Part shown: positions 24,505 to 33,299 of the stretch, in pieces
How positions within the stretch are numbered: position 1 is the first letter of the stretch
How the letters are laid out: every line of letters begins with the position of its first letter
Assembly (NCBI RefSeq): GCF_002699205.1
Contig: NZ_PABT01000012.1
Location: 1-54,003 of the forward strand
Origin: Allomuricauda sp.
GTDB lineage: Bacteria > Bacteroidota > Bacteroidia > Flavobacteriales > Flavobacteriaceae
DNA: 54,003 bases
Direction of reading: 5' to 3'
Translations under genes and position numbers: made by a program
Notes under the pieces: generated by a model
The model's database searches: none
Told to the model about the DNA's origin: nothing
The model's input: the letters and a program-made list of their open reading frames with translations, nothing else

Positions 24505-25940
24505 ATTGGCAATGGGAATATATCGTCCTATATATCGTCGTACCTATTTTGTTTGGGTGCACAGTACTTTATGCCCTGTTCTTCGCGGAACGGAAAAACC
24601 CAACGGATAAAAATTACAGGGTACGTTTCAAACTGAAGAACGGCAGGTTCAAAATCGACAATATCCGCAGAGGGGCTTCCATCATCGGTTCGGCGGGAAG
24701 TGGAAAGACCGAAAGTGTCATCTATAATTTTTTACAGCATTTCAGCAATCATGGTTTTTGTGGGGTAATCCATGATTATAAGGATTTTGAACTGACCGAA
24801 ATTGCCTATCCGTTATTCAGGGAGAAAAATATAAAGTTCTATACTATAGCCTTTGACCAAATCCATTTTCGCGTCAATCCCATTGCTCCAAAATACCTTC
24901 CCAATGAGGAAAGTGTCAATGAAGTATCTCGGGTACTGATGGAAAACCTACTGGAACAGAACCTTTCCGAAAACAGCGGAAGCAACAAGTTCTTTTCCGA
25001 TGCCGTGGAAGGATTGTTGAGCGGGATGATTTGGAAGATGAAAATGGCCTATCCCGATTTTTGTACCCTGCCCCACATCATCGCCTTGTTCCAATCGCTC
25101 AGCACCAAAAAACTGGCTGCCTTCCTGAAATCGGATTTGACCTCCATGAGTATGGCCAGTGCATTTATCAACGGTATCGAATCGGAAAAGCAGACCGCTG
25201 GGGTAAAAAGTACGTTGGCCAACGCCTTTAAAAAAATCAGTTCACAAAAATTGTTCTATGTGCTCTCCAAGGATGAAGTGCCTTTGGACATCAATAACCC
25301 GGAACATCCGGCAGTGGTTTCCCTGGTCAACCATCCGAAATATGATACGGCCTATTCCCCGGTTATCGCCATGATAATGCACACCATCATCAAACAGATG
25401 AGTGTTCGAGGAAGAGAGCCTTCCTTTTTGTTAATGGAAGAAGCCCCTACCTTAAAACTGCCCAATATGCACCGTATCCCTGCAACACTGCGCAGCTATA
25501 ATATCTGTACGGTCTATGTGATGCAGGACAAAATTCAGAACGATTTGCTTTATGGTGAAAAGGCCAGTAAGGCCATTTTGAGCAATCTGTCCTATCAATT
25601 CTTTGGAAAGGTCAATGACCCGGATACCGCTAAATACTATGAACGGTTTTTTGAGATTATCAAGACACCGACCAAGAGCATCAGTAAAAGTAGTGGGCTG
25701 AGTTTTGAGAGCCGCATTACCAAAGGTGAAAGGGAAGTATCCAAACGACGGGCCGATGTTTTCTTTAGATTAAAACAAGGGGAATTTGTGGCTTTTGCCG
25801 ATGGCAGAGATCAGAAAGTGCAATTCACTCATCAGAAAACCCTAAAAAAAATACCTGAAAGTAAAATTGGACACTCACATGAAGACATACATATTAAGTT
25901 CGAGTCGATCTATAAGGAGATTCATTTATTTTTGAAATAA
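24501..25940 (+). CDS. VirD4/TraG-like coupling ATPase (MobC type)
   Basis: A 479-aa protein with an N-terminal membrane segment (YIVLYIVVPILFGCTVLYALFF), Walker A GSAGSGKTE at about residues 65-73 and a Walker B-like stretch SFLLMEEAP near 311. It is the type IV coupling protein that brings the relaxase-DNA complex to the conjugation channel. It is translationally coupled to the relaxase. Only this mobilization module has a coupling protein; copy 1 lacks one. Confidence 0.85.
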   Translation: MNWQWEYIVLYIVVPILFGCTVLYALFFAERKNPTDKNYRVRFKLKNGRFKIDNIRRGASIIGSAGSGKTESVIYNFLQHFSNHGFCGVIHDYKDFELTEIAYPLFREKNIKFYTIAFDQIHFRVNPIAPKYLPNEESVNEVSRVLMENLLEQNLSENSGSNKFFSDAVEGLLSGMIWKMKMAYPDFCTLPHIIALFQSLSTKKLAAFLKSDLTSMSMASAFINGIESEKQTAGVKSTLANAFKKISSQKLFYVLSKDEVPLDINNPEHPAVVSLVNHPKYDTAYSPVIAMIMHTIIKQMSVRGREPSFLLMEEAPTLKLPNMHRIPATLRSYNICTVYVMQDKIQNDLLYGEKASKAILSNLSYQFFGKVNDPDTAKYYERFFEIIKTPTKSISKSSGLSFESRITKGEREVSKRRADVFFRLKQGEFVAFADGRDQKVQFTHQKTLKKIPESKIGHSHEDIHIKFESIYKEIHLFLK

Positions 25941-25945
25941 CACTT

Positions 25946-25960
25946 TGCACAAGTTGTGCA
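25946..25960. promoter_or_regulatory. Perfect palindrome upstream of metal cluster
   Basis: TGCACAA G TTGTGCA is a perfect 15-bp inverted repeat just upstream of the -7 element at 25973-25980, where a repressor would block transcription. Two Fur-family regulators are encoded in the same cluster and are the obvious candidates to bind it. Confidence 0.55.
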
Positions 25961-25972
25961 TTGTTAATTTTG

Positions 25973-25980
25973 TATCTTTG
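25973..25980 (+). promoter_or_regulatory. Bacteroidetes-type -7 promoter element
   Basis: TATCTTTG fits the consensus TAnnTTTG. The start point would fall at about 25986, almost on the GTG start of the first gene, so the transcript may have little or no leader for that gene. Confidence 0.55.
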
Positions 25981-25984
25981 TATC

Positions 25985-26299
25985 GTGAAAATAATAACAT
26001 TCATATTATCCTTTTATATATTATCACTAAATGCAGTGCCATGTAGTGATACTGGTGTACCTGTAAATGATTCTCAAGTAGAATTTACTATGGATGCAGA
26101 TATGGATAGTTCGCATAATGATGTTACAGATTTTTGCTCTCCATTTTGCACGTGCCATTGCTGCCATGTACATACCATAAATTTTGGACTACCAGATTTT
26201 GAACCAATAGTTATGGGCTTTCCTTTCGAACCCATTATCCATTTCGATAACTTAGGCAAAGAATATACCCACTCCTTACTACAACCACCGCAAGTTTAA
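25985..26299 (+). CDS. Small secreted Cys/His-rich protein (DUF6660-like)
   Basis: A 104-aa protein read from GTG (KIITFILSFYILSLNAVPCSD), giving a signal peptide. A TTG 24 bp upstream is the alternative, but it overlaps the promoter. The mature part has a dense metal-binding cluster, CSPFCTCHCCHVH, and conserved acidic residues. Proteins like this often precede czcA-type efflux genes in flavobacteria, so a periplasmic metal-binding role is likely. First gene of the metal operon. Confidence 0.6.
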   Translation: MKIITFILSFYILSLNAVPCSDTGVPVNDSQVEFTMDADMDSSHNDVTDFCSPFCTCHCCHVHTINFGLPDFEPIVMGFPFEPIIHFDNLGKEYTHSLLQPPQV

Positions 26300-26421
26300 T
26301 TCAGTTTGTAGGTTAACTACATCCTTTTCAGACCTATCCTGATAGGTCAACATTTTCATTTCATCGATTTTGCTTTATGCAATTTCCATCGAAAAGTTTA
26401 ACTGAATTAAATTTTTTCATA

Positions 26422-29400
26422 ATGATCAATAAAATCATTTCATTTTCCATTAATAATAAATTTATTATTGGACTGTTGACTTTGACCCTTATCGTAGCTG
26501 GTATTTGGTCCATGTCTACCGTAAATCTGGGTTCGGTGCCAGATATCACAAATAATCAAGTACAAGTCATCACGGTATCTGAAAACCTAGCTACCGAAGA
26601 TATTGAACAATTTGTAACCTATCCTGTAGAACTGGCCATGGGTAACTTACCAAACGTAACTGAAATTAGATCTGTTTCCCGTTTTGGACTTTCCGTAGTA
26701 ACCATTGTCTTCGATGATGATATGGGCATTTACAAACCCAGACAATTGGTTCAGGAAAAACTGAACGAAGTGAGGGAAAAAATCCCTGAAAAATTCGGTA
26801 GTCCTGCCATGGGGCCAATTACCACCGGATTAGGCGAAATATACCAATATACCTTAAAGCCAAAGGAAGGCTTTGAAAATAAATACTCGCCAACCGATTT
26901 GCGTACCATCCAAGATTGGATCGTGAAACGCCAAATGACCCTGTTGGATGGTGTTGTAGAAGTCAACTCTTTTGGAGGTAATATAAAACAATACGAAATA
27001 GCCATAAACCCCGAAAAGCTCAATGCCATGAATATTTCCATATCGGAGGTGTTTGCCGCTCTGGAAAGGAACAATGTCAATACAGGGGGTGCCTATATCG
27101 AAAAAAGTAAAATGGCAAACTTCATTCGAGGGGAAGGACTGATAAGGTCTTTGGATGACATCAAGGCTATCTCTATCAGAAATGAAAAAGGACTTCCGAT
27201 TACTATAGGTGATGTAGCAGAGAAAGTACAATTTGGGAGTCAAGTCCGTTATGGAGCCTTTACTCAAGATGGTCGTGAAGCTGTTGGTGGAATGGTGTTG
27301 ATGATGAAAGGAGCTAATCCTAATAAAGTGATTGCCAATGTCCAGGAAAGAATGCAAAAAGTTGAAAAGTCTTTACCAGAAGGGTTGGAAATCAAGCCGT
27401 TTTTAGATAGAAGTAACCTTATAGAACGAACCACCAGTACCGTAACACAAAACCTTTTGGAAGGCGCACTTATCGTCATTTTTGCATTGGTCTTTTTATT
27501 GGGAAGTTTAAGGGGAGGGTTGATAACCGCCACAACCATACCCCTATCATTGCTCTTTGCTTTTATCTTGATGAAACAATTTGGTGTTTGGGCCAACCTA
27601 ATGAGCTTGGGAGCTATAGATTTTGGAATCATTATAGACGGAGCAGTAATTATCATAGAAGGGACGGTTTATGAAATCCAAAAACGAATACGTTCCGGAA
27701 AGCTCAAATTCAATCAAGGTATTATGGATGAAGTTGCCTATGATGCAGGAAGCACTATGATGGGCTCTGCTTTTTTCGGCCAAATTATCATTCTAATCGT
27801 ATTTGCGCCTATTCTTTTTTTAACAGGAGTTGAAGGAAAGATGTTCCGTCCTATGGCGTTTACTTTTGGATTTGCCATGCTTGGTGCCATTTTCCTCTGC
27901 TTAACCTATGTTCCGATGATGTCCGCTTTATTTATGAAACCCGTTGAAAACAAAAACAATTGGTTTGGGAAATTTGAAAGTTGGCTGGAAAAAATCAGCG
28001 ATAACATTATAGGAAGCATCCAAAAAGCCTATCTACCACTTTTAAAAGGGGCATTAAGAGCAAAATCTTTAGTCGTAGGAGCAGCTGTAGTTTTACTTCT
28101 AGTTTCAGGATTTGTGTTTTCAAGAATGGGAGGCGAATTTGTCCCTCAATTGGACGAAGGAGACCTTGCCATGCAAGCACTCTTAAGACCGGGAACAGGA
28201 TTAACAGAAGCTATCGATGTATCAAACAAAATAGAAAGTGTACTTATCAAGAACTTTCCAGAAGTAAAGACAGCGGTTGCCAGAATTGGTGTTGCCGATA
28301 TCCCTACCGACCCGATGCCGATGGATATTGCCGATATGTTCATCATTTTGGAAAAAGATATGAGCAAATGGACTTCGGCAAAATCAAAAGAAGAACTCAT
28401 CGATAAAATCAAGGATAAACTGGATAGTGAACTTACAGGAGTAAACCTAGTATTTAGCCAACCTGTAGAACTACGTTTTAACGAACTCCTAACAGGAGTA
28501 CGGGAAGACGTTGCCGTAAAATTGTATGGCGAAGATTTAGAGGTCCTTTCCAAAAAGGCAGAAGAAATGGCGGCCATCATCCAAACCGTTCCGGGCGTAG
28601 GTGATGTCAATCCAGAGCGGACATCAGGATTGCCACAGATGACCGTGAGGTACAATCGAAAAAAGATGGCACAGTACGGACTGGATATCGAAAAAGTAAA
28701 CAATTATATAAGTGCCGCATTTGCCGGTGGTAATGCAGGTGTCATTTTTGAAGGGGAAAAACGCTTTGATATGGTCATTCGATTTGATGAGGAGCACCGC
28801 AAAAGCATCGCAGACCTACGCGCTTTATATGTCGATTTGCCCGATGGCACCCAAGTTCCCATCAAGGAAGTAGCAGACATAAGTTATGTACCAGGACCCA
28901 TGCAGATATCCCGCGACAATACATTTCGTAGAACCTATGTAGGTATAAATACAAGAGGACGTGATGTGCAATCCGTGGTAACCGATATTCAACAGAAACT
29001 AGATGCCGAACTGGACCTGCCACCGGGGTATTATATTACCTATGGCGGTGAGTTTGAAAACTTGGTACGTGCCAAAGAACGTTTGACCATCGTAGTGCCC
29101 ATAGCACTGTTCTTGATCTTTGTGCTCCTGTATTTCGCCCTAAAATCGTTTTCACAATCCATTATGATATACATCGCTATTCCATTGGCGGCCATCGGCG
29201 GCATATTTGCCCTTTGGTTGCGGGACATGCCATTCAGCATTTCGGCAGGCGTAGGGTTTATAGTGCTATTTGGAGTTGCAGTACTGAACGGATTGGTACT
29301 TATAAACCGATTTAACTCCCTAAAGGAAGAAGGTGTAACAAGTATACGGGAAAGAATATTAACAGGAACCAAAGAAAGAATACGACCAATTATGTTAACA

Positions 29401-30855
29401 GCAACTACAGATATTTTAGGTTTTATGCCGATGGCATTTTCATCATCGGCCGGTGCCGAAGTACAACGACCATTGGCAACCGTGGTTATTGGAGGGATGT
29501 TGACGGCGACTTTACTAACACTTATAGTACTTCCAATTTTATATACATTCATTGAAAAGCGAGGAGAAAACAAAGGTAAAAAGAAGATTTCATCATTAAA
29601 ACCAAGTACTATAACTACCGTTTTAATCGTAGGGTGTGTATTGGGTTTTACCATTCCAGCTTCTGCTCAAGAAAGCACATTGGAAAACAAAATAACTCTA
29701 CAGGATAGTTTGCCAACAATAAGCCTGGAAAAAGCCAAGGAAATGGCCATTGCCAATTATCCAAAGTTAAAAGCCGCAAAACTTGGAATTGAAGGCGAGA
29801 AAGCGATGCGAAAAACAGCTTTTGATTTTGGAAATACCCAACTATTTACAGGAAAGGAAGAAGTAGGCAATGGTGATAAAGGCACATTCAATACCATTGG
29901 GGTGCAACAGCAGGACATCAATATCTTTGGGATTGTTCCCAAATTAAAGTTGCAAAAGGAGCGTATCCAGTTAGCGGAAAACCTAGTCAACCTAACTGCT
30001 CTGGAAGTGGAACGAGAGGTAAGCAGGGCTTGGGCAAATGTGTACACAAAACGAAAAACATATTTGGTATATAAACAAATGGATTCCGTTTTTCAGGATA
30101 TTGAGAGAGCGGCCAGAATAAGGTATGAAACCGAAGCTTCTTCGAATCTAGAATATTTGGCAACATCCAATCAAGCCAATGAGGTCAAAATTCAAAAAGA
30201 ACAGGCTTTTAGGGAATACAACAAAGCATTGCAACAGTTAAACCAATGGTTTGCCAGCGATACGTTGTACAGTGTGCCAAATGCTTCATTGGAATCTTTG
30301 GAAGCTCCGTTTGATTATAGGACAACATCCTTGGAAAACCATCCGCTACTTCAAGCTTCAAAGCAACAAATACAGGTAGCCAAGGCATTTACCAGGGTAC
30401 AAAAATCTGAATTTTTGCCAAAGTTCCAGGCACAATACGGCAGGCAGCAAATTAATGGGGAATCAGGATTTTATCAATACCAAGTGGGTATACAAATTCC
30501 ATTGTTTTTCGGTGCCAATTTAGGAAGAGCACAAAAGGCAAAAATTAACAGAAAAATAGCAGAAGAGAATTTTTATACAGAAAAGCTAAAGGTAAAAACA
30601 GCCTATGAAAATATGCGAGAAGACTTTATAAAATGGCAGACTTCATGGAGTTATTATAAAAACAAAGCACTTCCATTGGCCAAAGAACAGCAAAGAGGTA
30701 CCATATTAGCCTTTAAGGAAGGAGCAATTGACTATGTGGCTTTCTTACAGAATATTAGAGATGTTATCCGCATAGAAATAAGTGCTTGGGAAGCTTTTAA
30801 TAGTTACTTGGACAGTCGTTACCAACTCGAGTATTACCTAAAAAATTCTAAATAA
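26422..30855 (+). CDS. czcA: CzcA-type heavy-metal RND pump fused to an outer-membrane efflux protein
   Basis: A 1477-aa fusion. Residues 1 to about 1050 are an HME-RND pump: N-terminal membrane helix, large periplasmic loops and the TM4 signature DFGIIIDGAVIIIEG (Asp/Asp/Glu near residues 400-412) seen in divalent-cation pumps. Residues about 1090-1477 are a TolC/CzcC-like outer-membrane efflux domain. Between them is VLIVGCVLGFTIPASAQES, which looks like an internal signal peptide with an Ala-x-Ala site, so the product may be cut in two after export. Such fusions are common in Bacteroidota. Start chosen at MINKIISF, the normal pump N-terminus. Likely substrates Zn, Cd or Co. Confidence 0.9.
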   Translation: MINKIISFSINNKFIIGLLTLTLIVAGIWSMSTVNLGSVPDITNNQVQVITVSENLATEDIEQFVTYPVELAMGNLPNVTEIRSVSRFGLSVVTIVFDDDMGIYKPRQLVQEKLNEVREKIPEKFGSPAMGPITTGLGEIYQYTLKPKEGFENKYSPTDLRTIQDWIVKRQMTLLDGVVEVNSFGGNIKQYEIAINPEKLNAMNISISEVFAALERNNVNTGGAYIEKSKMANFIRGEGLIRSLDDIKAISIRNEKGLPITIGDVAEKVQFGSQVRYGAFTQDGREAVGGMVLMMKGANPNKVIANVQERMQKVEKSLPEGLEIKPFLDRSNLIERTTSTVTQNLLEGALIVIFALVFLLGSLRGGLITATTIPLSLLFAFILMKQFGVWANLMSLGAIDFGIIIDGAVIIIEGTVYEIQKRIRSGKLKFNQGIMDEVAYDAGSTMMGSAFFGQIIILIVFAPILFLTGVEGKMFRPMAFTFGFAMLGAIFLCLTYVPMMSALFMKPVENKNNWFGKFESWLEKISDNIIGSIQKAYLPLLKGALRAKSLVVGAAVVLLLVSGFVFSRMGGEFVPQLDEGDLAMQALLRPGTGLTEAIDVSNKIESVLIKNFPEVKTAVARIGVADIPTDPMPMDIADMFIILEKDMSKWTSAKSKEELIDKIKDKLDSELTGVNLVFSQPVELRFNELLTGVREDVAVKLYGEDLEVLSKKAEEMAAIIQTVPGVGDVNPERTSGLPQMTVRYNRKKMAQYGLDIEKVNNYISAAFAGGNAGVIFEGEKRFDMVIRFDEEHRKSIADLRALYVDLPDGTQVPIKEVADISYVPGPMQISRDNTFRRTYVGINTRGRDVQSVVTDIQQKLDAELDLPPGYYITYGGEFENLVRAKERLTIVVPIALFLIFVLLYFALKSFSQSIMIYIAIPLAAIGGIFALWLRDMPFSISAGVGFIVLFGVAVLNGLVLINRFNSLKEEGVTSIRERILTGTKERIRPIMLTATTDILGFMPMAFSSSAGAEVQRPLATVVIGGMLTATLLTLIVLPILYTFIEKRGENKGKKKISSLKPSTITTVLIVGCVLGFTIPASAQESTLENKITLQDSLPTISLEKAKEMAIANYPKLKAAKLGIEGEKAMRKTAFDFGNTQLFTGKEEVGNGDKGTFNTIGVQQQDINIFGIVPKLKLQKERIQLAENLVNLTALEVEREVSRAWANVYTKRKTYLVYKQMDSVFQDIERAARIRYETEASSNLEYLATSNQANEVKIQKEQAFREYNKALQQLNQWFASDTLYSVPNASLESLEAPFDYRTTSLENHPLLQASKQQIQVAKAFTRVQKSEFLPKFQAQYGRQQINGESGFYQYQVGIQIPLFFGANLGRAQKAKINRKIAEENFYTEKLKVKTAYENMREDFIKWQTSWSYYKNKALPLAKEQQRGTILAFKEGAIDYVAFLQNIRDVIRIEISAWEAFNSYLDSRYQLEYYLKNSK

Positions 30856-30875
30856 AATTTAAGATAAATAATAAG

Positions 30876-32117
30876 ATGAAAACGCAAATAATAAAGATTT
30901 TAATGTTGCCCCTTGTGCTTGCCATTTTTATGGGTTGCAAGGAAGAAGTAAAGCAAAACGGAGAAAAAAAGCTTTCTAATACAGAAGAAACCCATGACCA
31001 TAAAGAAGGAGAGGAACATGAAGAAGACGAAGAAGGTTCTGAAGAAGGAGATGCAGTGCATCTATCCGAGTTGAAATTCAATAGCTTGGGGATTAAAGTG
31101 GGAGTCTTACCAACAAGGCCCCTATCGGGTGTGGTTAAAGCTAATGGACAATTAGAGGTGCCACCACAATACGAAGCTACGGTAACTGCAATTTTAGGAG
31201 GTAACGTAAATAGCATCAAAGTCATAGAAGGAGATAAAGTGCGTAAAGGACAGACCTTGGCATACCTTTCTCATCCAGATCTTGCCCAGATCCAGACCAA
31301 TTATATAAAAACATATAACAGGATGCAGTTTTTGGAAAAAGAATACGAACGCCAAAAACGGTTATATGAAGAAAAGGTAGGCTCAGGAAAGATATTTCAA
31401 CAAACGGAGTCTGATTATCAATCGATTAAAGCAGAGGTAAAAGGTTATGAATCGCAGTTACGACAATTGAATATTAGTGCCTCAAAAATAAGGAATGGTG
31501 AAATTTACGAATATGTTCCGGTAACAAGCCCTATTGCTGGTTATATAGAGAAAGTAAAAGTTCAAATGGGACAGTATGTAGCATCGCAAACCCCTATGTT
31601 TGAAATTGTAGATAATGAGCATATTCATGCGGATCTAATGGTTTTTGAGAAAGACATCCATAAGGTTAAAAAGGGACAGAAAATCTCTTTTACGTTAGAG
31701 TCGGTTCCCAATAGCAACCTTACTGGTGAAATTTATTCCGTAGGAAAACAGTTTGAACAAAACCCAAAAGCGGTACACATACATGCCGAAATTGACAAAA
31801 AAGAAGAGTTCCTAATTCCGGGAATGTATATCAATGGAAAAATAAGGACTGGAGAGGCTCCCGTGACGGCCCTACCAGAAGACGCCATTATAGAAGAAGG
31901 CGGAAAGCCGTTCATTTTTATAGCACAAAAACATTTGGAAGATGGTAACGTTGAATGGGAGTTAAAACCCCTTGAAGTCCGTACAGGAATAACCGAAGAT
32001 GGCTGGGTAGAAATAAAACTATTAGAACCGCTTCCCGAGGATGCCCAAGTGGTATTCAACAATGCGTATTATCTAATATCGGAGATGCAAAAAAGTGAAA
32101 CATCACATAGTCATTAA
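30876..32117 (+). CDS. czcB: CzcB-type periplasmic adaptor lipoprotein
   Basis: A 413-aa membrane-fusion protein with a lipoprotein signal (LPLVLAIFMGC, lipid Cys). A His/Glu/Asp-rich segment (HDHKEGEEHEEDEEG, about residues 40-57) follows, likely a metal-binding tail. Next come a lipoyl domain (NSIKVIEGDKVRKGQTLAYL), a coiled-coil hairpin and a beta-barrel. The end KSETSHSH adds two more histidines. It links the RND pump to the outer-membrane part of the fusion. It lies 20 bp after czcA in the same operon. Confidence 0.9.
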   Translation: MKTQIIKILMLPLVLAIFMGCKEEVKQNGEKKLSNTEETHDHKEGEEHEEDEEGSEEGDAVHLSELKFNSLGIKVGVLPTRPLSGVVKANGQLEVPPQYEATVTAILGGNVNSIKVIEGDKVRKGQTLAYLSHPDLAQIQTNYIKTYNRMQFLEKEYERQKRLYEEKVGSGKIFQQTESDYQSIKAEVKGYESQLRQLNISASKIRNGEIYEYVPVTSPIAGYIEKVKVQMGQYVASQTPMFEIVDNEHIHADLMVFEKDIHKVKKGQKISFTLESVPNSNLTGEIYSVGKQFEQNPKAVHIHAEIDKKEEFLIPGMYINGKIRTGEAPVTALPEDAIIEEGGKPFIFIAQKHLEDGNVEWELKPLEVRTGITEDGWVEIKLLEPLPEDAQVVFNNAYYLISEMQKSETSHSH

Positions 32118-32227
32118 TACATATAAAAATTGATTTTGGTTGTTTGTTTTGGGTCTGTTCGATGTATTCCAAGAGGAAGGTAAACAACAGGCCCATTCAA
32201 AAAAACAGTCCTATAAAAAATAAAGAA

Positions 32228-32566
32228 ATGATAGAAATAAAAGCATTTGTAAAACCAAATAGAATCCAAAAAATTATAGAAGCCCTTGTAGATAATGGGT
32301 TTGAAAATATAACACTTTCGCAAGCTGAGGGTACTGGGTCATTTAAAGATAAGAAAGCAAAATTATCGCTTAACTTTCAAGTAACCGACAGTCCAATTGT
32401 AAAACTTGAGTTAGTATGTCAAGATGAAGAAGCACCGAAAATAAAAAATATTATCATTGAAAATGGGAAATCTGCAGACTCAGGAGATGGTATTATTTAT
32501 CTAACAGAAATAAAAGACGCTTATAAAATCAAAACAGGGTTACACTTAAAAAAAAGTAATCCATAG
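32228..32566 (+). CDS. PII-like (GlnB/CutA-fold) protein of the metal cluster
   Basis: A 112-aa protein starting at MIEIKAFVKPNRIQKI, with the PII ferredoxin-like fold. The C-terminal IIENGKSADSGDGIIYLTEIKDAYKI matches the PII signature region (GDGKIFV...). The classical T-loop with the modified tyrosine is altered (EGTGSFKDKKAKL). PII-like proteins are repeatedly found beside czcA/cusA genes and may sense metal or regulate the pump. It lies between czcB and a Fur-family gene. Confidence 0.75.
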   Translation: MIEIKAFVKPNRIQKIIEALVDNGFENITLSQAEGTGSFKDKKAKLSLNFQVTDSPIVKLELVCQDEEAPKIKNIIIENGKSADSGDGIIYLTEIKDAYKIKTGLHLKKSNP

Positions 32567-32578
32567 CAAGTTTGAGAA

Positions 32579-32995
32579 ATGGAAGAAATAACAATAATAC
32601 TGAAAAATAAAGGAGTTCGCCCCACAGCAATGCGATTGTTGGTATATAAGTTATTGGCAAATAAAGAGAATGCCATAAGCTTGGGAGAGCTGGAAAAAGA
32701 CTTTGACACCTCGGAGCGAAGCACCCTATATCGTACCATAAAAACATTTGAGGAAAGAGGGTTGGCACATGCTATAGAAGATGGTACGGGCATTATAAAA
32801 TATGTCATTTGCAAAGACCAATTTACATCTAAAGAAAATAACGATTTGCACCTACATTTTAGATGTAACACATGCCAAGAAACGGTGTGTTTAACAGATT
32901 ATAAAATCCCGCAAATCAATCTTCCGAAAGGTTATGTTGCTGAGGATATGAACCTTACAGTAAAAGGTGTTTGTGAAAAATGTAGCAAAATTTAA
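32579..32995 (+). CDS. Fur-family transcriptional regulator (first of two)
   Basis: A 138-aa protein: winged-helix domain (LKNKGVRPTAMRLLVYKLLANKENAISLGELEKDF, then SERSTLYRTIKTFEERGLAH) and a dimer/metal domain with paired cysteines (CNTCQETVCL, CEKCSKI) that form the structural zinc site. Histidines (DLHLHFRC) supply regulatory metal ligands. Zur- or Fur-like in type. It begins 12 bp after the PII-like gene. It may repress the cluster through the palindrome at 25946. Confidence 0.85.
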   Translation: MEEITIILKNKGVRPTAMRLLVYKLLANKENAISLGELEKDFDTSERSTLYRTIKTFEERGLAHAIEDGTGIIKYVICKDQFTSKENNDLHLHFRCNTCQETVCLTDYKIPQINLPKGYVAEDMNLTVKGVCEKCSKI

Positions 32996-33022
32996 ACGCG
33001 TTCAATAATTAAAATAATAATC

Positions 33023-33277
33023 ATGGGATTTTTAAAGCATTTATTAAGAGGAGATTATAATTCTCATTATAACAAACATAAACGTAAAAATTACAATTCA
33101 AGATTTGATGAACCTAACGTTATTGTAAGATGTACCAAATGTGGCAAAGACAATGCTGAAAAAGCTTCTTTTTGTCAACATTGTGGCGAACCATTAGGTA
33201 AGGTAAAATGTAAAAGTTGTGAAGAACCAATGCCAGTAGAAGGTAAGTTTTGCCCAAACTGCGGAAGTAAAAATTAA
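33023..33277 (+). CDS. Double zinc-ribbon protein
   Basis: An 84-aa protein with a basic, Asn/His-rich N-terminus (RGDYNSHYNKHKRKNYNSRF) and two zinc-ribbon halves, CTKCGKDNAEKASFCQHCG and CKSCEEPMPVEGKFCPNCG. It could bind zinc, nucleic acid or protein. Its place between a Fur regulator and the P1B ATPase suggests a metal-linked role, which is inference. Confidence 0.75.
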   Translation: MGFLKHLLRGDYNSHYNKHKRKNYNSRFDEPNVIVRCTKCGKDNAEKASFCQHCGEPLGKVKCKSCEEPMPVEGKFCPNCGSKN

Positions 33278-33299
33278 GTTTTTAAAATAAAAGAAAACA

